From: Zoroaster sp. YZ-2022
Taxonomy: Eukaryota; Echinodermata; Asteroidea; Forcipulatida; Zoroasteridae
Reading direction: 5' to 3'
Assembly (NCBI GenBank): GCA_029582265.1
Contig: CM055828.1
Location: 9,027,902-9,091,901 of the forward strand
DNA length: 64,000 nucleotides
Shown here: in pieces, positions 1-12,200 of the stretch
Layout: every line of letters begins with the position of its first letter
Numbering within the stretch: the first letter of the stretch is position 1
Made by a program: the position numbers and the translations under genes
Notes under the pieces: model-generated
Database searches by the model: none
What the model was told of the DNA's origin: nothing
The model's input: only the letters and a program-made list of their open reading frames with translations

Positions 1-2069
1 ATGTCTTAGGGACTAGTTAAAACATGAAAACTAGCTAACTGGCGAAATGTCTTAGGGACTAGTTAAAACATGAAAACCAGCGGACTGGCGAAATGTCTTA
101 GGGACTAGTTAGAACATGAAAACCAGCGGACTGGGGAAATGTCTTAGGGACTAGTTAGAACATGAAAACCAGCTAACTGGCGAAATGTCTTAGGGACTAG
201 TTAGAACATGAAAACCAGCGGACTGGGGAAATGTCTTAGGGACTAGTTAGAACATGAAAACCAGCGGACTGGGGAAATGTCTTAGGGACTAGTTAGAACA
301 TGAAAACCAGCGGACTGGCGAAATGTCTTAGGGACTAGTTAGAACATGAAAACCAGCGGACTGGGGAAATGTCTTAGGGACTAGTTAGAACATGAAAACC
401 AGCGGACTGGCGAAATGTCTTAGGGACTAGTTAGAACATGAAAACCAGTGGACTGGGGAAATGTCTTAGGCACTAGTTAGAACATGAAAACCAGCGGACT
501 GGCGAAATGTCTTAGGGACTAGTTAGAACATGAAAACCAGCGGACTGGGGAAATGTCTTAGGACTAGTTAAAACATGAAAACCAGCGGACTGGAAATGTC
601 TTAGGGACTAGTTAGAACATGAAAACCAGCGGACTGGGAAATGTCTTAGGGACTAGTTAGAACATGAAAACCAGCGGACTGGGGAAATGTCTTAGGGACT
701 AGTTAGAACATGAAAACCAGCGGACTGGGGAAATGTCTTAGGGACTAGTTAGAACATGACAGCGGACTGGCGAAATGTCTTAGGGACTAGTTAGAACATG
801 AAAACCAGCGGACTGGGGAAATGTCTTAGGGACTAGTTAGAACATGAAACCAGCGGACTGGCGAAATGTCTTAGGGACTAGTTAGAACATGAAAACCAGC
901 GGACTGGCGAAATGTCTTAGGGACTAGTTAGAACATGAAAACCAGCGGACTGGCGAAATGTCTTAGGGACTAGTTAAAACATGAAAACCAGCTAACTGGC
1001 GAAATGTCTTAGGGACTAGTTAGAACATGAAAACCAGCGGACATGAAAACCAGCTAACTGGCGAAATGTCTTAGGGACTAGTTAGAACATGAAAACCAGC
1101 GGACATGAAAACCAGCGGACTGGCGAAATGTCTTAGGGACTAGTTAGAACATGTAAACCAGCTAACTGGCGAAATGTCTTAGGGACTAGTTAAAACATGA
1201 AAACCAGCGGACTGGCGAAATGTCTTAGGGACTAGTTAGAACATGAAAACCAGCGGACTGGCGAAATGTCTTAGGGACTAGTTAGAACATGAAAACCAGC
1301 GGACTGGCGAAATGTCTTAGGGACTAGTTAGAACATGAAAACCAGCTAACTGGCGAAATGTCTTAGGGACTAGTTAAAACATGAAAACCAGCTAACTGGC
1401 GAAATGTCTTAGGGACTAGTTAGAACATGAAAACCAGCTAACTGGCGAAATGTCTTAGGGACTAGTTAGAACATGAAAACCAGCTAACTGGCGAAATGTC
1501 TTAGGGACTAGTTAGAACATGAAAACCAGCTAACTGGCGAAATGTCTTAGGGACTAGTTAGAACATGAAAACCAGCGGACTGGGGAAATGTCTTAGGGAC
1601 TAGTTAGAACATGAATACCAGCGGACTGGCGAAATGTCTTAGGGACTAGTTAGAACATGAAAACCAGCGGACTGGGGAAATGTCTTAGGGACTAGTTAGA
1701 ACATGAAAACCAGCGGACTGGCGAAATGTCTTAGGGACTAGTTAGAACATGAAAACCAGCGGACTGGCGAAATGTCTTAGGGACTAGTTAGAACATGAAA
1801 ACCAGCGGACTGGCGAAATGTCTTAGGGACTAGTTAGAACATGAAAACCAGCGGACTGGGGAAATGTCTTAGGGACTAGTTAGAACATGAAAACCAGCGG
1901 ACTGGCGAAATGTCTTAGGGACTAGTTAGAACATGAAAACCAGCAGACTGGCGAAATGTCTTAGGGACTAGTTAGAACATGAAAACCAGCGGACTGGCGA
2001 AATGTCTTAGGGACTAGTTAAAACATGAAAACCAGCGGACTGGCGAAATGTCTTAGGGACTAGTTAAAA
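1..2069. repeat. 46-bp minisatellite array (~45 copies)
   Basis: Head-to-tail array of a 46-bp unit. Each unit carries ATGTCTTAGGGACTAGTTA, then a short ACATGAAAACCAG block, then a variable end (CGGACTGGCG, CGGACTGGGG or CTAACTGGCG). A few units have small deletions, near 550-620, 755 and 1040-1110. The array is cut by the window start, so its full length is unknown. It lies in a CEP290 intron, about 65 bp beyond the donor of the exon at 2135-2317. There are no coding signs. Confidence 0.97.
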
Positions 2070-2134
2070 GTCAACCTGACCAGTAAGAAAAAAACAGGTT
2101 CCTGGTAAACCGTGGAGTTGGTTAAGCTTTATAC

Positions 2135-2317
2135 CTGTTCTTTCAAGATCTGATTCTCCTGGTCTAGATTCTGGGTGACACTATCAGACTGTTGAAGTAC
2201 CAGTTTCAGCTTAGCGTGGGCCTCTGCCATGCCATCCATATCCGTAGCTGCTGTCTCTAGCTTAGAAGTCAGGTCACCACACTGTTCTAGAAGTTTCTCA
2301 TTGGCTTCTGTCAGATT
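2135..2317 (-). CDS. CEP290: CEP290 coding exon 7 (last one in the window)
   Basis: 61 codons between TTTTATAG and GTATAAAG. It begins NLTEANEKLLEQ (human TLTEANEKIEVQ) and continues as coiled coil to LKLVLQQSDSVTQNLDQEN (human MKAIVHQTDNVIDQLKKEN). It ends in phase 0, so the next exon lies left of position 1. Confidence 0.94.
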
Positions 2318-2618
2318 CTATAAAAAAAAAGGGGAGAAAATTTTTTTAAACTACACACAATCAGTCAATATTATGTTGATATTTACTTTATTATGGGTGT
2401 GATTTGATAAAAGTAAAAAATCCTGAAAAATGGGTAGCAGGACTGGGTCTCCTTTAAGTCTAGACGACACAGTACAGGCTACTTCTTTCTTTCCTTGGTG
2501 GCGGCTACTTCTTTCTTTCCTTGGTGGCGGCTACTTCTTTTCTTTCAAGAAACTTTTGAGGCAAAGGGAGATTTGTAACAATTCCAGAAATCAGGAAAAA
2601 TCCTGCGAAATCACGGGC

Positions 2619-2661
<43 letters not shown>

Positions 2662-2885
2662 TTGAATTCGGACATCGGGCGACCATCGGTCGAATTGCCA
2701 TACAGTTGTGCACAAAATGTCCCTTCTTTTTCTTCCTGTTCTGTTTTATCCTTCAATACCAAAATCAGGAAACTTGCTTAAATTAGACCAAGGAAGAGAT
2801 CTGGGCTTTAAAAATCAGATCGCCCGATTTTTAAAATTTAAACGCTATAGGTCGACCACCGGTCGCCCTATGTCCTAATTCAGAA

Positions 2886-2928
<43 letters not shown>

Positions 2929-3207
2929 TATGTTTACTTGTTCGGACATAGGGCAACCGACTTCTATAGAAATTGCTATTTCTCTGCGTTAAGGCGACCG
3001 TTGCCGGTCGCCTTAACGCTCAGCTACCCTTTAAAGTCATAATTTTGTCATAAAGTCTAAAAATCATCGCTTCCTTAGCCTCTAATTAGTGTAAACATCT
3101 TATTTCCAGAGTTTTGGACGGTTGGAGGATATATAAAAAAAGGGAAAGGTAAGAGGGAATTTTGTGCACGTTTCTATGGAGCGGTCGCCCTATAGGTGAA
3201 AAGAGAG

Positions 3208-3280
<73 letters not shown>

Positions 3281-6200
3281 ACAGCAAAAGAAACGTCACC
3301 CCCTAAATTTTGATAAGTCTGAGAACGTGTTTAGCTTATAGTCCTCAGACGTCATGCATGACAAATTTTGAGGTGAACCAAATTTGCCACATTGTGTTCG
3401 TGTTACACTCCATACTCATAATATTCTTCATTAAACAAATTATATTAATTATAAAATGAAAATAATAAATATTTTTAGGGGTGACGTTTCTTTTGCTGTT
3501 ATGTATATATATATATATGTCATTTCAACATATGTCACCCTTCCTTCACATGCAGTGGCTGATAACATAGGAGAATGCATTGACCACTTTTTTTTATAAA
3601 ATTGCCTCTATGATCAAGTTTATTTATCAATGGTGTATACTTCCCTTAATAGTCATATCCACTACCTGCACATCAATAATAGGGACAAAAAAAGGGGGTT
3701 TCTGGTCACATTTCTGCTTCAAAATCGGTGTGTTTTGGGGGTTTTGGGGTAATCTTTTAATTTTTTAAGTGATACATGTTAAACATGCATACGCGGTTAT
3801 TGGAACCAGGTCAAGTTTCTCATTATTGAACAAGACCAAATTTCCCATACACAAAGTATGGTGGCTAAGAGAGGCCTTAACTATGTGAAAAAGTTGTTTA
3901 AAGCCGTGTTCGCACTGGACTTTTTTTTGGGAAGGTTTTACCGAGACGATGGTAAAATTAAAAATGGTCAAATGTAACCTCTGTCCGCACTTGGACTTTC
4001 GACACGGGAAAATTTTACCGAGACCGTGGTAGAAGTAACCGAGCTGTCAGTATAATGACTCATGAGGGCGCTTTGCGTGACCTTTCTACGTTGACCCGAT
4101 TGACCCAACAATGCACAGAAAACTTGCTACACATGCACATGCATTAAATGCGCCTGGCCCGCCCCCACCGCGCGGTGAAACAATGCAAAGCGCATGCTGG
4201 TGCCCCTGTGTAGCACGACCTTGCGCTCGGGCCGGATGTACGCTTTCCTGGGCCGCTTTTACCGACTCGCACTGTCCGCACTGGACTTATCGTCTCGGGA
4301 AAAGTTACCTGGTTAGTTTTCCTGGGCAGCAGTTGGCCAGTAGAAGTAACCGCTGGACTCAGGAAAAGTAACTGAGAGGAAAATGTCCCAGGCTGTCCGC
4401 ACTGGACTTAAAATGGGAAAAGTACCCATCGTCTCAGTAAGTTTTACCAAAAAAAGTCCAGTGCAAACACGGCTTTAAACACAGCGCTGCAGAAAAACGA
4501 TCCAGAAATTTTGGCATCAATTGGACATTGTTTCATAGAAAAAAAAAGAAAACTAAAAAAGTTGATGCACGGATCTGAGGGGACGCATACAGAGACCAGA
4601 AACCTGAGACAAGGGACCACTTCCTTGTCATCATTGTTCTTATTGAGAGAACTGATTATTTCTTATTGAGAGAACTGATTGATTATTTCTTATTGAGAGA
4701 ACTGATTGATTATTTCTTATTGAGAGAACTGATTGATTATTTCTTATTGAGAGAACTGATTGATTATTTCTTATTGAGAGAACTGATTGATTATTTCTTA
4801 TTGAGAGAACTGATTGATTATTTCTTATTGAGAGAACTGATAGATTATTTCTTATTGAGAGAACTGATTGATTATTTCTTATTGAGAGAACTGATAGATT
4901 ATTTCTTATTGAGAGAACTGATTGATTATTTCTTATTGAGAGAACTGATTGATTATTTCTTATTGAGAGAACTGATAGATTATTTCTTATTGAGAGAACT
5001 GATTGATTATTTCTTATTGAGAGAACTGATTGATTATTTCTTATTGAGAGAACTGATTGATTATTTCTTATTGAGAGAACTGATTGATTATTTCTTATTG
5101 AGAGAACTGATTGATTATTTCTTATTGAGAGAACTGATTGATTATTTCTTATTGAGAGAACTGATTGATTATTTCTTATTGAGAGAACTGATTGATTATT
5201 TCTTATTGAGAGAACTGATTGATTATTTCTTATTGAGAGAACTGATTGATTATTTCTTATTGAGAGAACTGATTGATTATTTCTTATTGAGAGAACTGAT
5301 TATTTCTTATTGAGAGAACTGATTGATTATTTCTTATTGAGAGAACTGATAGATTATTTCTTATTGAGAGAACTGATTGATTATTTCTTATTGAGAGAAC
5401 TGATTGATTATTTCTTATTGAGAGAACTGATAGATTATTTCTTATTGAGAGAACTGATTGATTATTTCTTATTGAGAGAGAACTGATTGATTATTTCTTA
5501 TTGAGAGAACTGATTGATTATTTCTTATTGAGAGAACTGATAGATTATTTCTTATTGAGAGAACTGATTGATTATTTCTTATTGAGAGAACTGATTGATT
5601 ATTTCTTATTGAGAGAACTGATTGATTATTTCTTATTGAGAGAACTGATAGATTATTTCTTATTGAGAGAACTGATTGATTATTTCTTATTGAGAGAACT
5701 GATTGATTATTTCTTATTGAGAGAACTGATTGATTATTTCTTATTGAGAGAACTGATTGATTATTTCTTATTGAGAGAACTGATTGATTATTTCTTATTG
5801 AGAGAACTGATTGATTATTTCTTATTGAGAGAACTGATAGATTATTTCTTATTGAGAGAACTGATAGATTATTTCTTATTGAGAGAACTGATTGATTATT
5901 TCTTATTGAGAGAACTGATTGATTATTTCTTATTGAGAGAACTGATAGATTATTTCTTATTGAGAGAACTGATTGATTATTTCTTATTGAGAGAACTGAT
6001 AGATTATTTCTTATTGAGAGAACTGATTGATTATTTCTTATTGAGAGAACTGATTATTTCTTATTGAGAGAACTGATAGATTATTTCTTATTGAGAGAAC
6101 TGATTGATTATTTCTTATTAAGAGAACTGATAGATTATTTCTTATTGAGAGAACTGATAGATTATTTCTTATTGAGAGAACTGATAGATTATTTCTTATT

Positions 6201-9200
6201 GAGAGAACATTATTTCTTATTGAGAGAACTGATAGATTATTTCTTCAGGATAATGATATTTAATTGCAGCTTTTTCTCTTGAAAATCTCCAATACCTGGA
6301 TTTCTTCCAGTTGATCATTCAGTTCTCTGTTCTTCATTCTGAGCTTGTCTTGAAACTCAACATCATCACCACGACGTTGAAGCATACTCTCTCGCTGAGA
6401 CTCCATCTGACGTTGATAGTCTCTGAGGTCTGTTCGCAACATGTCATTCTGTGGAGAAGATTGTAGAGAAATGTCATATAGACTGACCAAATGAACAATT
6501 TAACCACAGAGGGCGCTAGTTTGCACATAATAGGAAGTGACATTAGTATAAACGGACAAATGGATGGAGTATCAAACAAAGAACCAGAATTACACTTCCC
6601 GGATGACAGTTTTTGGTACATTGGTACTTACATTTTAAGGGTTGTCCACTTTTTGGCATTTTTTTTTACTATAAAAAAAAAGTTATATTTTGTTTTCCCT
6701 GGCTGCTCAACACAAATGACAAACTTTTTTACTGTCTGAAAAACATAATTATACAATACCTTACCCTAACTCAAAAGATATATTGTCCATTTTTGAAAAT
6801 GACAGACAAAGTGTAAATTATTTTTGTAAGGGCCCATATCAATATGATTGCACTAAAGCATATTGTTTTATGCCTAGGTATACAATAAAAAAAATATTAA
6901 GCTATGCTTAATCTTATTTATTGAACACTTGGTTACCCCTTTGTCACTAGAGGCTCAGCATTTCTTAAAATAGTTGGTTGTTCCTTACACTTACAAAGGT
7001 TTTCACATGTTTGTTATATACAATTTTTTAATACCAAGACCATCATTGTGGAGTGTTCTCATTGGTTAAAGATTTCAAAGTCCAACATTATTCGTATGCA
7101 TGTTGAGGCATACAGGGTGTGGCAAAGTGTTTTGCCCAATCTGTCTGCCTTCATGCGAACACACAACCTGTTTTCTTCAAGTTTTCTTCCTGTGTAGTAT
7201 TGTTTTATGAGGCATACAGTATATTATTAAGTAAGTTGTAACCAGTAGTTGTGAAGCATTTAGACTAGATGCATTTTTCTATTAAGTATGATACTCTTAT
7301 GACTACTTTCTGTAAGGTAGCTCTAATGGTCACTGACCATGGGAGCTAACACCTCCAGAATTTCTATTGTTGGCCATTCACTTATTTGGCACTTTTAGGA
7401 AGATGTTAAGTGCAAGTCCTTTTCCACATTTGAGCAAAATGTGGGAATAGAAAAAATTCAAATTTGTTACATATGCAAAGGCGGTTGGCATTTTGAACAT
7501 ATTCAAACCAACTTGCCACAAATTGTTGCACAATCTCCAAATGATGTTATTTTGTAATGTGGTAGTAATGATTTATGCATCAAGTGCATCGACCACATCT
7601 TCTCCAACAACAGCAACTACAATTCATCGGTCATGTCCTCCGTATGCACACAGAGGAACAATCTACGAAACAACAGACACCAAGCCTCTAATTCATCTAC
7701 TCCAACAACAGCAACTACAATTCATCGGTCATGTCCTCCGTATGAACACAGAGGAACAATCTACGAAACAACAGACACCAAGCCTCTAATTCATCTACTC
7801 CAACAACAGCAACTACAATTCATCGGTCATGTCCTCCGTATGAATAAAGAAGAACCAGCCAGAGCATACTGCCTATTTTCACCATCTCATGGCAAAAAAC
7901 ATTGAGGTCGCCAACCAATAACTTTCCTGAGCTACATCAAAAAACTGCTTGGAGATTTGGCAGGCATACTGACCCCAGCTCAAGACAGAGCAACACTTGT
8001 GGTTGCCTGCACAGCAGTCGAACAATGATGATGACTGTAGACCAAGTTAATACCATCCTGAAGGCAAATTGTAAATAGCATATATCGGGATCAAATTTTG
8101 GAGGCATTGGGGGACGGCAACACTGAACATAGCAGGGTATGGTGCAATCTTTTGCCCAGATGGGGTATATCTGTCAGCAAGGGAGCAATATAAATATTAT
8201 AAATCATTGTGTGGCACGGTACTGTTCTGTTTGAAGGAGCGGTCAATGTTAGTTTCATAATTTACGTGGTTTGAAAGTAGCTCCCCCCCCCCACCCCCCC
8301 ACTTTTCTCCGCGTTTCGCACTATTTATTGTTGTGTAAAAATCAGGCACAGTGGCCATTTTATTTTAATGTTACAGTAAGACTTTGACACATCTTTTACT
8401 GGTACAGCAGGGTAATAAAAAAATAAAATAAATAAATAAAACAACTAACATCAATTTGTTTAATGGTTTTAGATTTGGTAATTTATGTTCTACAATTTGA
8501 AAGAAGATAAGTAATAAAACCTCACAGGGTTTTAAATCACATAAATACCCAAGGCTGTTTACCAGGGAGACCTTACAGTTTATACTCTGCCCAAGGTTGC
8601 CGTTAGGGCCCTGTTTTGGCCAGTTTTAGCTCTAATGAGCAAATTTTAATTAGACTGGGATGGTCTGTTTAAGGAGCGACCTTTGGGCTCTTGAAATTGT
8701 ATCTGTTGTCAGTAAGCATGTCATTTAAAAAATTTAAAAAAATTTAGTTTAGAAATGTGCTATAGTCATTGCCATGCGTCTTTTTCTGCATTAGCAGTAT
8801 TTAATTGCCGTGTCAAGTTGTGTACTTTTGTTTGTTGTATAATCTTCAGAGTGGCCTGCTGGCAGAGATCTCAGTACAGATTTCGCGCCAGTGGAACATT
8901 TTTGTGACCAATCACACCAAGAGTCAGGCAAACTAATTCAGCTTGCAATGTCCAACCACAACACAAAGGTAGTGCAGGAATGGGGCCAGGATAAACCCAC
9001 AACACCAGTAAATAAACAAATAGTTGAAACTATTAGTTTCAAGTACTTGTTTAAGATAAAAAGTTAAAAAGTTATGATACAAAGTAAATTCTTGATAGAT
9101 GGTTCACTTTTGGTTTTCAGCTTGGTTTCACGGGCCCACAAGAAGTTAGGATGTCCAAGTACGTAAGGTCGGCACTTGATAACTTTAAAGTTGTCTCCGA

Positions 9201-12200
9201 AAAACTCAGATTGGAACTCGAAAAAGGAAAGATTGCAGGACCTTTTCAGAAGATCCCACTTAACAATTTTCGTGTTAGTCCAATTAGGTTGGTTCCTATA
9301 AAACAACTGGGAACATTTTGTTTTATTCACCATTTGTCTCATCCAGAAAAGGGGTCGGTTAAAGACAGGATACCAGATTGCAAAGCCACAGTTCACTACG
9401 TGTCAACAGATGATGCAATTGGTATACTGAAGAAAATGGGCAAAGGGTGTATGCTTGCTAACTTAGATGTTAAGTCGGCATTCAAAGTTATTCCTAGTCA
9501 TCTAGACGATCACAACTCTACTAATGGGTTGTCGCTCAATTTTTGAGGAATTTAGCACAGCTGTTGATTGGATAGCAAAGAGTGAACTTAAGCTCGGGGA
9601 TTTAGTTCATATACATTGTACTTGACAATTTTTTACTTATTTCCACATCTTATCAAAATGGTATGCAAAACCTGGTAGGCTTTCACGTCTTCACGTCGGA
9701 AAAAAACAGTAGGACCAACGTCATGCCTTACACTTATCCAGGTATCGAGCTGGATGCATCAGCTATGACAGCCCATTTACCAGCAGACAAATTAGCAAAA
9801 GCTATAAATATGATCAGTAGTGCCTTACAGAAGGATAGATTTATGTTACAAGAGCTTTAGTCAATTATTAGGTTTCTTAATTTTTATGCAAAGTAGTTGT
9901 TCCACGGCAGGCTTTTTTAGAAGAGGTTAATTAATTAACTTTAGGCATTTTTTCTTTGGGATCATTGGGTAACAGATCAAACCATACACCTGTACACTGA
10001 TGCATCAGGCTCTCTAGGATACGGAGCAATTTTTTGGAAGACTCTGGTTTTATGGTAAATGGCCAGAATTGTGGGTCAAGGAAAATATCACGCTAAAAGA
10101 GTTTTTCCCAGTAGTAGCTGTGGCGGGAGTTTGGGGTCATCGCTGGGCAGATCAGAGAATAATGGTACATACACATAACTTAGTGTTAGTGAGCATCCTA
10201 AATTGTAACACTTCCAAGGAGGTGAAAGTTATGGCCCTCGTCCGAAAATTAGTAGTTCACAGCATGATTTCTAATTTCCAATATAAAGCATCACATGTAC
10301 CGGGTACAGCAGAGTTGAGAATAATTATTATATACAAATTTTAACACTCTGTTTATGGAGCTACCTTTGGGCCCTTGAGATTGTGTTGGTTGTCGGTAAG
10401 CAAAATGTAATGCTCAAAACAAAAAAAATCAACAAATAAAAAAATAACCATTGATAGACAACATACACACTTGAGGTTGTGCGCGGGTCATTGTCATGCC
10501 ATCTTTTTCAGCTTTTTAGCTGTGTTATTTTTCTTGTTGTTATCGTACAACAGGTGTGACATGCTCGTTATGTAATACATTTCTTACAATTGCAGATATA
10601 TACAGGGTCTTGCTTATTCAACTTCACTCTCGGTCGAGCAGCTTAAACCTTGCTGTCCCAAATGAAGAATTACACACGAATATATATGACTTACCATCTA
10701 CACAAATCATGATGTCCAGTCTGGGTCACGCTTCAAATCAAGCCATTTTACTTGTATTACAAACTTTGTCAAGCCCAATTCACACAAAAGTAGAATTTGC
10801 ATTTAAAAAACAACGCATGTCGGCAGACAATTTGTAAAACATCAAAAGCGACGGCAACAAAGACCAGTTACGACATTCAGAAAAACTTTGTCTGAATCTA
10901 CTCTAGCTTAACTTAATGTCGGTGACATTGACTCAGCCAGAGGGCTACTCCGTGGCATCCTGAATGCCATCAAGCAACGAAAAAACCTCATCAAACTGGC
11001 AACGCCACCTCCAATGCTCTCATCACAACTCACCTAACAGCCTAACACGAGAGACGGAAGTCTGAAAAAGCTAGAAACACTTACATTAAAAGCACTTGGA
11101 ATTTAATAATAATAATACCAATTTGACCAGTCGAGTGATGATAGCTGTTTATTGGTTGTTGATAGTGTTTTGCATTGTTTAAATGCATAATTTCTGTGGC
11201 CTCTTGGCCTACGTTAATTGAATATCAATGTGCTTTTTATATGATATGAAGAGGTAAACAAGAAAGTAATGAATAGAAGTATAAGTGAGCCAAGCCGCTC
11301 AGCCTTACCGATCATTCACAAATTTGATTTTCGATTGTGTTTCTTTTGTATGACTTTATTCAGTAATCTTGGTTGTTAACATAAGGAAGATGTAGAAATG
11401 AAAATTATTTTCTGACGGAAGCATGGAGGAAGAAACTTGACTTGTTGTGTCACGTCACGCACTGTGGCCATTTGTTTATCATCATACTATATTTTTGATT
11501 TGTTTTATCAATTTCATTGTTATGTTGCATGTTCACGGTGGCAATTTATAAGGTTTAGTCAATGAGGTTTTGTTACGTAGGCCTATGTGCTTCTTATCTC
11601 AAAGTTGATGTAAGAGTACATCGATAAGTACAAGTTGGTCACACCCAGTAACGTGGCTGGCCAAGGAGTCCTTCACAAAGGCATTTATGCGATTAATGGT
11701 GATGGGGAAATCAGTAGTGGTTTGTTTATTCACACTATGCATGAGCTGTGGGCAAAAGGGCAGCGATAGTACGTTACGTTTGGCGTATTTTGCAGTTGAT
11801 GTGTGTACACACGAAACATCTCCAGCGATCATTGGCTGGCAGAAGTACACACACACTTAGTACCATAATATACGTGCATAAAGTGTACGCAAAACGCTCA
11901 CTTGATGCCAAAGTGGCTATCACCAAGACACTGGGAGCAAATTCACCACTAGAGAGCTACGACATGTACGGTCAGATACATACATTTTGTAGGCACACAT
12001 CTGTATTTCAGGATTCCACGTGGAAAGGCGGTTCAGAAACAACTACATTGGCAGTTAACCTGGCAACAAAGGAGCCTAAGAGGCCTTGAACACTTAAACA
12101 AGTCAAAGACAGTAGACAAGATACAGGAGCTGTTACTCAAGATGATGCACCACCCCAGGCTGTACATCAAGAAGAAGTATGCCCTCAAGCACTTCATTAA

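Larger units (their letters stand above)
2622..3519. repeat. (TA)n microsatellites alternating with small inverted-repeat elements
   Basis: TA tracts occur at about 2622-2657, 2888-2932, 3209-3276 and 3504-3519. The three gaps between them are each occupied by a short element with inverted ends, listed separately. The TA tracts may be target sites or by-products of the insertions. Confidence 0.85.

Noticed and set aside
1..2069. CRISPR-like array
   Set aside because: Repeats are contiguous with no unique spacers, and the surroundings are eukaryotic. The same applies to the other five arrays.
2430..2786. 118-codon plus-strand frame and its minus-strand counterpart
   Set aside because: They pass through a TA microsatellite and a 26-bp tandem repeat in a CEP290 intron.
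4666..6282. Long plus-strand frames encoding repeated RELIDYFLL
   Set aside because: They are a by-product of a 27-bp (9-codon) minisatellite inside a CEP290 intron on the opposite strand. Frame resets occur at random unit-length changes and there is no conserved flanking coding sequence.
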